Position numbers and translations under genes: made by a program. Of a DNA stretch of 64,000 bases, positions 45,593-57,129 are shown piece after piece. Positions within the stretch are counted from its first letter, which is position 1, and each line of letters opens with the position of its first letter. The notes under the pieces are model-generated. The model did no database searches, was not told where the DNA came from, and saw nothing but the letters and a program-made list of their open reading frames with translations. Location: contig JAJSPD010000035.1 in assembly GCA_021307315.1 (NCBI GenBank), forward strand, positions 124,001-188,000, in the 5' to 3' direction. This DNA is from Bisporella sp. PMI_857. Lineage: Eukaryota; Ascomycota; Leotiomycetes; Helotiales; Helotiaceae.

Positions 45593-45904
45593 TATAAAGA
45601 GATAGCTCGGTAGGGTAGCGGCTGGCCAGAATCCATAATAATTCGTCTCTCAATCAAACAAGCTGAAAATTTCTCCATTCCTCCATTTCTCCATTTTCTC
45701 TTTCTGCCAAAGTGATACACATACAGCGGCTAATATATCTTCCTGTTTGGATTTTACCCCTCATCTCAACTGCATCTGGATGTTACAGGTTACATACAGT
45801 ACAAGGGGGTCGCAAAGCTGTTTGCGATTCTACGACGGGATAGCAGTGCCTACAATACAAGTAGTTTATACCCCAAAATAAAAAACCACTTCACACTCTT
45901 TCTT

Positions 45905-45918
45905 CCCCCCCCCCCCCC
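45905..45918. repeat. C14 homopolymer in IDP1 upstream region
   Basis: Fourteen C residues in a row, 154 bases before the mitochondrial start codon of IDP1. Length is likely variable between strains and easily miscounted by sequencers. Confidence 0.8.
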
Positions 45919-46071
45919 ACTGTGCTTGATTTTCTCGCTCTCATAGCCGTGTTATTCCTCGGGTCGGAAACAGCACTGCTTTACAGCTCCACTGGCAACG
46001 GACAGTCTCGGGATTCTTCACTTCTGCTATCAACTAGCACCACCTACGTAGTCTACCAGCTGTCTTCCACC

Positions 46072-47542
46072 ATGAACGCCTCACGGACAGCACTATCGCG
46101 CAATCTCTTCCAAGGAATTGCCCGCGCTACTCCCTCGTCCTCCTTCGTGCGCACCACGACCTCCTTTGGTCCTGCATTTACGCTCTCGTCCAGGAAGATG
46201 GCTACATTCAAGAAGATCAAGGTCAAGAACCCGGTGGTAGAGCTCGATGGGGACGAGATGACGAGGATCATCTGGAAGGACATCAAGGACAAATTCATTC
46301 ACCCCTACCTGGACATTGATCTGAAATACTACGATCTGGGATTGGAGTATAGAGACAAGACCAACGACCAGGTAACGATTGACTCGGCCGAGGCTATTAA
46401 GAAGTACTCGGTTGGCGTGAAGTGTGCGACCATTACTCCAGATGAAGCACGTGTAAAAGAGTTCAACCTCAAGCAGAGTATGTGCCTCGAATCACATGGC
46501 AGATCCAAACCACTAATACTTCTATAGTGTGGCTGTCTCCCAATGGCACAATCCGAAATGCTTTAGGTGGAACTGTCTTCAGAGAACCAATCGTCATTCC
46601 CAGAATCCCCCGTTTAGTACCAGGATGGAAGAAGCCCATCATCATCGGTCGTCACGCATTTGGCGACCAATACAGAGCAAAGGATATTGTGATTAAAGGC
46701 AATGGCACACTCAAGATGGTCTACACGCCTGAGGGAGGCAAGCCGGAAGAGATCCAGGTCTATGAATTCAAGAATGGGGGAGGAGTCGCGCAGGCACAAT
46801 ATAACACCGATGAGTCCATTGAAGGGTTCGCGCATGCCAGTTTCAAGCTGGCCCTGAGCAAGTCGCTGCCACTATATATGAGCACTAAGAACACCATCTT
46901 AAAAAAATACGACGGCCGTTTCAAGGACATCTTCGAAGATATCTTCCAGAAGCACTACAAGAAGGAGTTTGACGAGAAGAAGATTTGGTATGAGCACAGG
47001 CTCATCGACGACATGGTCGCGCAGATGATGAAGAGCTCTGGAGGATATGTCATGGCGCTGAAGAGTATGCTTCCTCTCCCCATCTCGAACCCCATCAACT
47101 TTGCTAACAAGCAGCAGATTACGATGGAGACGTGCAATCGGACGTTGTAGCGCAAGGATTCGGCTCCCTGGGCCTCATGACATCCGTCCTCATCACCCCA
47201 GACGGCAAGACCTTCGAGTCCGAAGCCGCGCACGGCACCGTGACGCGCCATTACCGCGAGCACCAGAAGGGCAACGAGACCTCTACCAACCCCATCGCCT
47301 CCATCTTCGCCTGGACCCGCGGCCTCGTGCAGCGCGGCACCCTCGACCAGACGCCCGAGGTCGTCGCCTTCGCCGAGAGCCTCGAGAAGGCGTGCATCGA
47401 CACCGTCGACATCGACGGCATCATGACCAAGGATCTGGCGCTCGCGTGCGGCAAGACGGGACGCGAGGACTACGTCACCACGACCGAGTATTTGAACGCG
47501 GTGGAGCGGAGGATGAAGACGCTGCTCAAGCAGAAGCTGTAG
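46072..47542 (+). CDS. IDP1: NADP-dependent isocitrate dehydrogenase
   Basis: Three exons (46072-46477, 46528-47064, 47118-47542) join in frame to 455 aa. The enzyme decarboxylates isocitrate to 2-oxoglutarate with NADP+, giving NADPH. Clear blocks: [77 protein letters not shown] (substrate loop), [53 protein letters not shown] (metal-binding Asp residues) and [19 protein letters not shown]. Residues 1-42 are Arg/Ser/Thr-rich without acids, a mitochondrial targeting peptide. A second ATG at 46198 begins [12 protein letters not shown], the usual cytosolic start, so two forms from two start sites are likely, as known for Aspergillus idpA. The C-terminus QKL weakly resembles a peroxisomal PTS1. 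The third exon is distinctly GC-rich. Confidence 0.97.
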
Positions 47543-48087
47543 ATAGGCTTGGGGGTGAGGCGTGCAAGGGACGGATGAATATATGGGAAAGCCCCTCCCT
47601 CCCCGGATTATTTTTCATGGCATTGCCTGCATTGCATAAGAATTTGCCGCATCGAGTTGTATATAGACCGCCAGACGCGCTTTGCATCAATGAAAGACAG
47701 CAGTGATTTGTAAGGAAGCCGTTCGTTTCCCGTTATACCAATGTTTTATCTGGCAGCCCTTGTTATATGTTATGGGGAAAAAACAAGAGTTAGCCCAGGT
47801 AAGTGAAGCAATTGGGTGTTTCTGGAAGCACAGACACGGCGATACTGTTAAAAATCAAAGTATCGGACTGTCTGTGATATACCAATAAACAATAATTTTC
47901 CGTTCGATTCATCACTCATATCCGGATGGGCTGACATTTAGATTCAGAAGTTCACATGACTTATTGGCACAGAATTTGGACTGGTTCAAGATAAGATTAT
48001 TACGAGGTTGGTCGTCTATCCTACATCTCATGGATAGCCTATTTCATAGGCGCTAAAATGAGGATCCGCCATGTTCATGCTTCGAGC
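47543..48087. other. intergenic between convergent genes
   Basis: About 545 bases with the 3'UTRs of IDP1 and iec3. No gene recognised; the long open frame reaching 47706 is a GC-rich alternative frame of the last IDP1 exon. Confidence 0.5.
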
Positions 48088-49370
48088 TTAACTCGCCGCC
48101 TCTATACTAGCGGTATCAACATCCATCGGCGATGAAGCTTTAGCCTTTCCCTTCCCCTTCCTCGCGCTCGGCGGCGCAGCCTCTCCCATACTCTCTTTCT
48201 TCTTGCGTGGCCTGGCTCTCTTCTTGCTTCCATCCGGTGCGCCAAGTTTAGGATGGTAGCCTCCATCTTCCTCTCTCTTGCGCTTGCCTTTCGACGTACC
48301 CGGATCCAGTCCTGCGATCGTTGGATCATAACCGAGCCCATCTTCTTCTACAATCTCCAAGGCATCACCGTGGCTAGGAACAGGCATGCTAGCCCTCTTT
48401 CCAGCTCCTCGTAACGAGCCAGGCTTTCCCTGTGATTTCTCGCTTCCTTCCCCGTCCTGTAGGAATATCTTTGGTTCGTTGCGGCGAAGCCAATTGTAAA
48501 CGCTGACTGGATTTCTGAGCCCAACACTATCCGTTGAGCTTTGTGTATGTGTGCCGGCGATCGGCGTCCTTCCAAGGGATACGTCGATATCATATATGTA
48601 ATCGTCAATCTGATCTGCGGTCAGATATGTAAACGGTGCAGAATCTCCCTCAATAGGCTCGAAGTCTTCGCGCTGCCGATCATTTGGAACAGCATTATGC
48701 GTTGCGTGCTGAGGCATGCCAGCCAGAAGATGCGCAAGTGCTTTTGGTGGCTTTGCAGCCGCTTTCGTGTTGGCCTTCTCGTCTAGTAGAGCGCGTATCT
48801 CATTGTAGATGCCCTGGCCTATTGGTGTGTCCAACTTGGCAGTCTCAGCAAGCTCTTCTGTTGTTACAAGAGCAGGGAGCTCCGATAGCTCAGGGATATC
48901 GAGATTAAGGTCGATGCGTTTGTCGGCAGGAATTTGGGCGGAATTGTTAACATCAAGTAGGAGATCCATTAATTGGCTGCAAAAAAAGACGAGGTCAGCT
49001 CTTTTTCTGCAAACTTAGAAAATGGCACATACTCGTTTTGCAGTGCTATCCGTCTGGCAGTCTCCTTCGCATTGTGCTCCATGGTGAATAATTCGTTACT
49101 GAGCTTCATCTGTTCGTCAAATTTGATTCTCATTTTGCGATACTTCTTCCTGTTTAGTACTGTGTTAGCTGGCTCTCAAAACGCGCTGAGGACTAGGAAC
49201 GAGCAAGCGGTATGCCTTGCGAACAAGCCATGGTGCTAAAGGGAGGAGTTTATCACGTACTTAAATGATCTGTAGGTTGGTTTTGCCTCCTCATGTTGAG
49301 GCAGGCTCTCGATTGTTTTAACATCCGCCTCAAGATCAACCCCCTTCTTATCCTCTGTACTGTGTGCCAT
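48088..49370 (-). CDS. iec3: INO80 chromatin-remodelling complex subunit Iec3
   Basis: Three minus-strand exons (49261-49370, 49033-49149, 48088-48976) join in frame to 371 aa, starting MAHSTEDKKG. The family (Ino80 subunit Iec3, known from fission yeast) is recognised from PTYRSFKKKYRKMRIKFDE, FTMEHNAKETARRIALQND and QLMDLLLDVNNSAQIP near the N-terminus, a basic helical region followed by the LLDVN block. The middle is acidic/polar with YLTADQIDDYIYDIDVSLG, and the C-terminal 100 residues are Lys/Arg-rich (SKGKRKREED, KKRARPRKKKESM), as expected of a chromatin protein with nuclear signals. It acts in ATP-dependent nucleosome remodelling. The first intron is 111 bases, the second 56. Confidence 0.88.
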
Positions 49371-50025
49371 GGTGATTGATAACCTTGGACCCAAGAATCG
49401 GATTTCCGCAGAGCTGAATCAATAGTATTTAAATTCGAATTGTAAAACTCGGGATGTTCGATTGCATTGTAATCCGCTATGTCTATATTCTCCCAGACTG
49501 GCCTCTGACAGGTTGTGTTGTAGCTACTCCTTTGTTGTTTAATAACGCACGGCACACCACTGCGCGGGGAAGTTGAATCACGGCGTTTTTGCGAACAGGA
49601 AACAGCCTTGAATGCGTGAATAGAGGTACACAAATTGAGATGAATAAAAACAATTCATAACCAGACTCATGAGAGCAACCTCGACACAGCTCCCGACTTA
49701 GCCAGAGTGGTAAGGGGATGTGCTTATGGCGGCGGGTAGTTTTATACTACTTTAGGTTAGGCTTTGAGCCTTGAAGACGACATCAGAAAAAAGTTTTGTG
49801 GGTCTCTGGGGAAACAAATATTCCCGCTTCAGTTTTTATATTGATTTTATGTTGAATATCAATGGCTTTCCTGGCCATTGTTTAACAAAGGCATAAGAAA
49901 TTTAGGAGGAACATCTTTCACCTCAGTCTGTGCAAATTCGAGACGCAACTTGATATAGCACAGCCTATCTATCCATTCCGCATAATTCTAGTTTCCCAGT
50001 CCCGTTCGCACAACCCATCGTCAAG
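49371..50025. other. divergent promoter region of iec3 and NOP13
   Basis: About 650 bases between two divergent start codons; no gene seen. It presumably contains both promoters. Confidence 0.5.
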
Positions 50026-51396
50026 ATGGGCAAATCTGACTTGCACACTGATGTGGATGTGTCTGTAGGCCCTGTACAGAAGAAGGAGAAGTCCAGCAAG
50101 AAGAGAAAGTCTACGGATATAACAGACACATCCTCCACATCTTCAAAAACCAAGTCCAAATCAAAGGACAAATCCAGCAAAAAGAGGAAAGTTGCTGCCG
50201 AAGCCCTTGATTCTACAAGCGAAGTCGACCAGGTCAAGGAAGATGATAAGGAAGACGAACCGACAAAGGTAGATAGCGTCAATGCAAATGTACAGAATGT
50301 CGCAGAGGACGTAGACGCACAACCATCCAAAAAGCGCAAGCTCTCAATCGAGGAAATAGAGGTAGACATTACAGCTCCTGAGCCACCTTCCAAGAAAGCC
50401 CTCCGAGCCTTGAAGAAAGGCAAACCTCTTCCCCCTTCAAAATCTGGCGCAGAGCCCACCGCAGAAGCCGGAGAAAAGAAGGCAGAGGTGGAAAAGCGTT
50501 CTGAGCATGGGATCTGGATTGGCAATCTTCCGTTCCATGTGTCGAAGGACGATTTACGGAAGTTCTTTGTTGAGTATTCTGATATCATGGAGGATGCGAT
50601 TACGAGGGTACATATGCCTAGTCCTGATGACAAGAAATCGGCAAATCAGGTTCAGGAGCAAAAGGTCGGGAGGAAGGTGCATAATAAGGGTTTTGCATAT
50701 GTGGATTTCAAGTCGGCGAAGGATGTTGCGGCGGTGATTGAGCTATCAGAGCAGCTGCTCGGCGGTCGGCGAGTTTTGATCAAGGACAGCAAGTCCTTCG
50801 AAGGAAGACCTCAAAAGACGAAGGAAGAGAGTAGGGCAGAGGGCAAGCCACCAAATAAGAGAGTCTTCCTAGGCAACTTGAGGTTCGATGTGACAGAAGA
50901 GAGCATTAAGGAGCACTTCGAGAAATGCGGACCTGTTGAGAGTGTCAAGGTCGCTACTTTTGAAGACTCGGGCAAGTGTAAGGGATATGCGTGGGTGGTA
51001 TTTGAGGATTTAGAGGCAGCGGGATACGCAGTTCGTGGTTACGTGATGAAAGAGGAGGAAGATTCAGCAGCAGAATCCGAGAGCGAGTCAGAATCGGATG
51101 AAGAGGGTCACAAATCGAAACCAAAGAAGTTGAGAAAATGGTGGGTCAACAAGATCATGGGTCGCCCGCTCAGAGTAGAATATGCGGAGGATGCCCAAAT
51201 TCGATACAAGAAACGGTATGGCAAGGGCGGCTCAAAGATAGATGGCGCTAGTGAGGCGAATGGGGATGATGCCTCTGCTAGGGTTCACAGCTATGAGAAG
51301 GCACCAAAGGCTCCTGTTAAGTACGACTTGCCGTATGGGGGTGCTCATCTGACGGGAGGCATTGTGGAGGCTACAGGAAAGAAGATAACTTTCTAA
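50026..51396 (+). CDS. NOP13: nucleolar RNA-binding protein Nop13
   Basis: A single open frame of 456 codons. The first 155 residues are Lys/Glu/Ser-rich with SSKKRKS and KKRKVA basic clusters (nuclear/nucleolar signals). Two RRM domains follow: RRM1 from about 161 (GIWIGNLPFHVSKDDLRKFF as RNP2, NKGFAYVDF as RNP1) and RRM2 from about 278 (RVFLGNLRFDVTEESIKEHF, CKGYAWVVFEDLEAAGYAV). RRM2 carries a Glu/Ser-rich acidic insert near 350-368, then KWWVNKIMGRPLRVEYAEDA. The C-terminus ends GGAHLTGGIVEATGKKITF. This arrangement is that of fungal Nop13, an abundant nucleolar protein of pre-ribosomal particles. The promoter is shared with iec3. Confidence 0.92.
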   Translation: MGKSDLHTDVDVSVGPVQKKEKSSKKRKSTDITDTSSTSSKTKSKSKDKSSKKRKVAAEALDSTSEVDQVKEDDKEDEPTKVDSVNANVQNVAEDVDAQPSKKRKLSIEEIEVDITAPEPPSKKALRALKKGKPLPPSKSGAEPTAEAGEKKAEVEKRSEHGIWIGNLPFHVSKDDLRKFFVEYSDIMEDAITRVHMPSPDDKKSANQVQEQKVGRKVHNKGFAYVDFKSAKDVAAVIELSEQLLGGRRVLIKDSKSFEGRPQKTKEESRAEGKPPNKRVFLGNLRFDVTEESIKEHFEKCGPVESVKVATFEDSGKCKGYAWVVFEDLEAAGYAVRGYVMKEEEDSAAESESESESDEEGHKSKPKKLRKWWVNKIMGRPLRVEYAEDAQIRYKKRYGKGGSKIDGASEANGDDASARVHSYEKAPKAPVKYDLPYGGAHLTGGIVEATGKKITF

Positions 51397-51639
51397 TAAA
51401 CTCGTTGCCTCCAAAATATAGATATACATATTGGCACATGTCATTATTGAGAGATGAAAAGAAGCAACAATTCAAGCTTCATAAGTCCGGCTCTGTGATT
51501 CGTTCTACATTGTGTTGTCGCCGTCTTTCCTGTACTACTGTGTCATGTCCATTCTACCCTCGATACCTGTTGCTCCATCCTTGCTGCTACACAGGTGCAT
51601 CTCAGTTTAGTGCTTATCGCTTCGGCATCTTGTGGTCCT

Positions 51640-52982
51640 TCAAGTTCTCTCCAAATCCAAATCCACCAGCCACGGCGTATAAAGCGGACTATGCATCAGG
51701 TTCATGATAGCCGCATTTACCATTAACGTCTCCATTCCGAACTCGGCAGGTTTATACAAAGCTTCAGGAAACGGATTCTGTTCCTTAGCTCCCGTCTTGA
51801 ATACCTGATCAGGTCAGCCTTCTCAAGAAGGTTCAATTACTCGGGAAAAGCGTAACTCATACCCCATCGTCAGACGAACCACTCGATTCGAGCCACGTCA
51901 CCCTCTTCGCTCCATGCGCTTCATGGATATGACCAAAACAATATAGCTTCGGCTTTGCCCTGCGCGCAGCACGTAGAAGGTTCTCACAGCCAACTGCCCT
52001 CCCATCGAAGCACATATCCAGGATACCAGACGGTGGCCCATGCGTCATCATGATATCGACGTTGGGAAAGTCGGGAACCGGATTTGTGGCTATGGAAGTT
52101 ACCCCGGGTGCGACTTGGGTAGCGGTGTTGAAACGGTCTTCATCTCTTCTGTACTGGAATGCTCCCCAGAACTCAGGTTGGTAGGGACTCGCGTATACTG
52201 TGAATTTGGCGCCGTTCTTGAGTGTGCAGGTGTGTGTGCCTTCTTCCAAGTATGTTACGCCAGCCTGGGAAAGATTCAGTATTGCAATGGCATCTGAAGT
52301 GGTTTTCACAAAGATTATCATCGCTAAACCTCAAGTATAGGTTGGGCGAAGATCTAATTATCTTGTGGTGCAACTCCTTTAACTGGTGAGAGGTGAAGCA
52401 CGTACTTCTTTAGCCAAGGGACCAGTCATGATTTCTATTGCCTTTCCATGCTCCTCCCTCGCATTCCCGGCATATTTTCCCTTCTTCCTTTTCCAGTCCT
52501 CGCCATCCAGAGAAAAATCCTATATTGTTCGAACGTCAATATCATCCCCGCCGAACCGAATAGATGCTACGCCTCCAACCAGATGAGCTACTCACATGAT
52601 TGCCAGCAATAATAAGCTTGAGTTCCGCGTCAATTGATGCCAGCATCTTCAAAACCTTGATTGGCTTAATTCAGTATACCCTTACAACAGCAAGAGAGCC
52701 TTAACCAACTCACATTCTTATAAGCATCCAAACCGCCTCTCACTATACAACTCTGACGTCAGATGAAGATTTAGAGAAAATATTGTTCTGAAGAAAAACT
52801 CCTGGTTCGAGAGATCACTTACTGGTAAGGTCCCCGCAATGTAGAAGAACATCTGCTTTAGGCAAAGGATGCTTGAATGTGACACCATCACCTTGGCTTT
52901 TCGGGTCCTCGAATTGGAAATTGTGGGTATCAGAGATGATCAAGAATCGAGTTTTGATCGCGTCCGTAGTTTGCGAAGCCAT
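51640..52982 (-). CDS. calcineurin-like metallophosphoesterase
   Basis: Six minus-strand exons (52823-52982, 52714-52742, 52596-52655, 52406-52519, 51863-52264, 51640-51804) join in frame to 309 aa. The metal-binding motifs of the family are all present: SDTHNF (D18, H20), HCGDLT (G50, D51), AGNHD across an intron (N82, H83, D84), MMTHGPP and CFGHIHEAHG. Family members of this size, related to animal MPPED1/2, hydrolyse phosphoester or cyclic nucleotide bonds; the substrate is unknown. The second exon is only 29 bases; its acceptor TTGTATAG gives the expected GDLTMRGGLDAYKN join. No signal peptide, so probably cytosolic. Convergent with NOP13, with about 240 bases between the stops. Confidence 0.9.
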
Positions 52983-53623
52983 TCTTAGAAGGTTTAACTT
53001 TTGAGATACCTATTTGTGCAGTCAGAATAAAGGAGTTTTATTTTTATTTTTTACATAGTATTGATCTGGATGACGAGATAAAATGAAGCGCCTGAGTCTG
53101 ATGTTTTCGGTATTGAATCCTCTGTTTCCAAGACTCGATTTGTTCAGGTAATTTAGGTCCGGGGTCATTCGCTTAAGGCTACATACGTACCTGTTATATT
53201 TAAAGGTTATCATTAAGTTGTGCCTCGATTGTGCAAATATATTAGATGGATGGCTAGGATGCTGGAAGGCTGGGATGCATGTACTCGGCAGTGACCGCAC
53301 GCTATACCCGACTTGTCTCGCTAGAGCCCCCCTTTAGTTTCAACTGCCATGGTCCCGTTTCCCAGCTATCAGACTAGGATGAGGTATATAGACCTTACCG
53401 CCCTTTTAGACGGCGTTCCATTACGAACCTGGAAGAAGGCGTGTACTTAGATCCTGTTTTGTAAGGCAAAGGCTGATTCTTCCACTGGAAAACAGGCTCG
53501 AGTAGCAAATAATCAACACATGCCATTGTTCACTCACTATCCCCCGTGAAGCATTTCTATATCCGAGCAGCTCAACAAACCAACGCAGCCCCAGAAAGTA
53601 ATCTCAACGGATTTATTACCGTC
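52983..53623. other. intergenic, no gene seen
   Basis: About 640 bases, AT-rich, containing the promoter of the metallophosphoesterase and the far 3' side of the P450 relic. Confidence 0.5.
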
Positions 53624-55347
53624 TCAACCGGTGTATGATGTAACCAACGCTTTCAGATTACCTCTTCCCTTTGTCCCAATGATGAATTAGTCACTCTCAC
53701 ACTCAAAGTCCTCCAGCCTCACATTCTCGGACTGGAAATTAAAGTTTTAGACTAGAGCAGCGATAGCCATGTACATCTCGGCCCATGCAAGGCTGTGGCT
53801 TTTATTAGGACCGATGTACGAATTAGAGCAGATCATACTTACTACATCCCCATGCAATTCCCCGTCCCCTTCAAGAATGGCGCGTATGTTTTCTCCAAAT
53901 TCTTACGTCTATCGAGATCCACTCATCGATTTGGATCGAAACGCATCGGGTCGGGGTACAGTATCTTGTCGGTATGCATTAGCAGGGTAGTCATCCCGAC
54001 AGGTGTGCCAGCTGGTGTGCACCACTCGCCGTAAACGATATCTCTATCCGGAGCGATGCGTGCCATCCGCATAGCAATAGCAGGGCTTAGACGCATGCCT
54101 TCCGTCAATACCGATGTTAAGTAAGGTAGTTTGTTCCAATGTCCTCAGCTCGACTGCATTTACAGATTGAGCAGTGGCCGACAGGAGCTCGGTACGGAGT
54201 CTCTGAAGTATCTCAGGGCTGCTGAACACGTGGTAGACGATCAAGCCTAGCACACTGGCGGTTGTTTCAAAACCAGCTGCTGTCACGGTAGCTACCTCGT
54301 CAAACACGCGCTCGAAAGCCTTCTCGGCAGGTGGCAAATTGGATTCGAGGATTTCGTGAACGATGGTGCGTGGTGCGTGGTGCTCTTGCATCTGCAGCAG
54401 GCGATGCAGCCACCAAGAGGCCTTTTGTGTCCTGTGCGCTATCCTACTCAAGCAATTGTTAGCACCTAAACTCACGAGCAAGTAACAATGACTTGCCTTC
54501 AAATAGCTGAAAAAGGCTTTGGTATCCTCATCCGCGACTTTAATAAACTAGTTAACCGGTATTGACATCATAATTGGGCCAAACCACATTATGTGCTTGG
54601 TTACACGCCAGATGTGGCCATAATCTTGAAAAACATTCATCATACCAAAGTTGAAATCCTCACGGTCAAGGCTATTATAATTTCTACCGAGAATGAACTC
54701 GGTCGAGGCGTCTCGAGCAAATGCGCTTATGACGGCACCAAGATTGATGGTTAATTTGGACTTGGAAAAGTTTAAAATTTGGTCGCAAAGCTTTATAATA
54801 TTCCGGCGGATCAGACCTTGCTGACTAGCTACCTTCGCTTTGGAAAAGAAAGGGTTCAGCGGCAGCCGGCGGGCTTTGTGGACATGATGATCTGTTGCAC
54901 AGATGGTGGCACCTTTGGCCGAGAATCCTTCATAAGTCCAAGCACACTTGTCCCAGCGTCCATCTTAGCGATAGAGCTTCTCAAAGAAAGATGGGTCAAT
55001 GACGTGAAGTTCATAAGGACTGATGTGGATAATTGCGCCTTAGACGGTTGTGAGTTAGATCGTAGCTCTATATCACCAACAGAAAAAACATTGGACGGAA
55101 AACAAGGCAACGGTTAGCAATTAGAGGATACCGTATTTCTGATGCATTTCCACAATTCTGAAGGTATGCTGTCCATTTTGACAATGCCAAAGTATGCTTC
55201 ATAGTACCGCGTGATAGCAGCAAGTTTTGGGCCCGAGAATTTAGCAAGGGGATGGAGGAACATCTGATAGAAAGCTAAAGTCCTCATATAGATCGCAGCC
55301 TCAGCTGCGAGATACCACCATGATAGCAGACTGGCTAGGTAGTCCAT
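53624..55347 (-). pseudogene. cytochrome P450, multiple stops and frameshifts
   Basis: Nearly full-length but dead P450 on the minus strand, of a fungal secondary-metabolism type. Parts in order: a hydrophobic N-terminal anchor, then FLHPLAKFSGPKLAAITRYY, HISPYELHVIDPSFFEKLYR, FSAKGATICATDHHVHKARR, SAFARDASTEFILGRNYN, the I-helix TVTAAGFETTASVLG (intact AGxxTT), the ExxR helix GMRLSPAIAMRMAR nearby, and the heme region KGTGNCMGM. Lesions: a base missing in the A-run at 55176-55179; TAA at 54965-54967 (after FFEKLYR); TAG at 54548-54550; an extra base at 54130-54132; TGA at 53923-53925; further stops after the heme region. All three listed stop codons can arise from CAA or TGG by C:G to T:A changes. 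The heme-loop sequence itself lacks the usual Arg before Asn. No product can be made. Confidence 0.88.
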
Positions 55348-57129
55348 AAGAATCAAGAGACTTAGTTCTTCTCAAAAGTTGCTAAGAGGCACAGCAAGTT
55401 CATGATCGAAAGTTTCTTGGTCCGGAAATGTTTCGAGAGTAAACCAAAGAGCTGAAAGAACCGTAACTTTTGAGTATGCAGGAATAGAAAATATGGGTGG
55501 GAAGAAGTAATGTTGGTTGTTAGCTACATGCCATTAATTATTGGAATAGCCGTGAGTATGAGGCAAGGATCTAAATTACCTGCGTGATGCACAGTGTAAT
55601 ATGTAGTGTAGCAACGCGACGCAAAAAGACTTAAGTAGCTGCATCGGAAGACGAGCAGCTGAACCAAGGTGTGTTGGAATGTAGTGTAACACGAAAGTTT
55701 CTGCCTCGCTTCCTGATGAGGCTGAGCCCTACCCATCATATACTGTGCGCGTTTTGCTATATGCTGTGCCAGGCAACCACAGCCGTAGGTTTTAATATAT
55801 TGCGACAATAAAAAAAAAAATTGATATGCTGCGGCCATTAAGAAAACAAATGCGAAGGATAAGAGCCAGTGTCTTGGAAGTTAGGGTGCTCACAGAACGA
55901 CGAGAGCGCAATACATGTGCGTCTGGCGCAACATAGTAGATAGTTTTGTCTGTTCGAAGCTGCGGAAGGGGTGGGTCAGTGATTAAACATCTCCTTTTCC
56001 ACGATATTAAAACAATACCTGGCAAACCAACTTTGGACGTCCACTTTGGAGGTTCCAAAGGCAGCGTTAGAAAGAGGCTACCGCCCTAAACAAGTATTTA
56101 CCAAGATGTACTTTCTTATTACTGTCTGGACACCGTTCTACCTTGGTAAGGGTAGCTCTATTTATCCAACATTGGCCTATGCCCAATCAAGATAGTCCTT
56201 CAGATTGTTATGGCATACTTCTGGTAGCCTACTAAGATAAATCAAGGACTGGAAACACACGTAAAGACGCACATAGCATTGCCTTGCTACATTTAATCTA
56301 TCCAGCTGCGGGATAAGAGATGTGAATTGGTATTTAATGTTTACCAGATCAGGAACTCTCGCTTAGCACTAGCCGCCAAGCTCAGGGGCTGCGGCTTGCA
56401 TTGACTGGCATCTGGCAAATTTGGAGTCATCATTTCAACATGTAAACCAAAATTGTGTAAGCATGGTTTAAGTAATATCTGATAGCCAGTATGGTATTGG
56501 ACAGGGAGTCTGATGGCTCAGCCTGTCGTTAATCATCTGAAAGAGATCAAGTTGTCACACTTTGTCCTTCCTTTTTACGCAACTATAGATAAACTGCAGC
56601 TGATCACTTCCACTTTAAACCTCGGCATTAGTAACTACCCATAACACGTTCAATCAAAATATGTGTTCCCCCCCAAGTCGTTAGTTCTTCATTGCAGCCT
56701 TTGTAGTGCTGCTGTGCGACCACCATAATTCTTCAAAAGAAATGTGAGTGACTGTCGGTCAACGTGCATACAGAAAGCGGCCACCAGGTATCCATGTAAC
56801 TCTGAGAGTTGTGAGTGGCATGGTTGCATCCTTCACCAAATTTCGAGAAGGGATTAGCAGTACGGGCTGAATATTCAGATTGACAAGAGGGTCATAATGG
56901 CAGAGACTAAGTTGTATATTCAAAAATAACCTGCCATTCGTTAATTTTCACTGTTCTGTAGAGGATAAGGTCCTGGACATCTCTGCTTTTGGACGCAAAT
57001 ATTGCAGGCAGAATGTCCTGGATATTAGCAAGCTAGCTGCTCTCATTAGTGCTGGCAATTATCATGACGAAACTGGCGGGAAGTCTTCTGAGTGAGCTAT
57101 TCCTAGAGAGGGCCAAAGCCAATGTTTGA
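55348..57129. other. intergenic between two P450 relics
   Basis: About 1.8 kb of AT-rich sequence with no recognisable gene. It lies between the heads of two divergent dead P450 genes and may once have been their shared promoter plus another gene. Open frames at 55524-55838 and 55792-56058 show nothing familiar. Confidence 0.4.

Larger units (their letters stand above)
44632..46071. other. low-complexity upstream region of IDP1
   Basis: 1.4 kb without a gene, rich in simple repeats (called separately). The part just before the IDP1 start is CT-rich and contains a C14 run. The minus-strand open frames near 45301-45653 are translations of the trinucleotide repeat and are not genes. Confidence 0.5.

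Noticed and set aside
45301..45653. Minus-strand frames with long Leu/Val/Ile/Cys runs, looking like membrane spans
   Set aside because: They are translations of the CAA/AAT trinucleotide tract and are not coding.
47101..47706. Plus-strand open frame of 201 codons, His/Arg-rich
   Set aside because: Alternative frame of the GC-rich last exon of IDP1; composition is typical of a shadow frame.
49965..50633. Minus-strand open frame of 222 codons, Ser/Phe/Leu-rich
   Set aside because: Mirror of the Lys/Glu-rich N-terminus of Nop13, whose codons read backwards as Ser and Phe/Leu.
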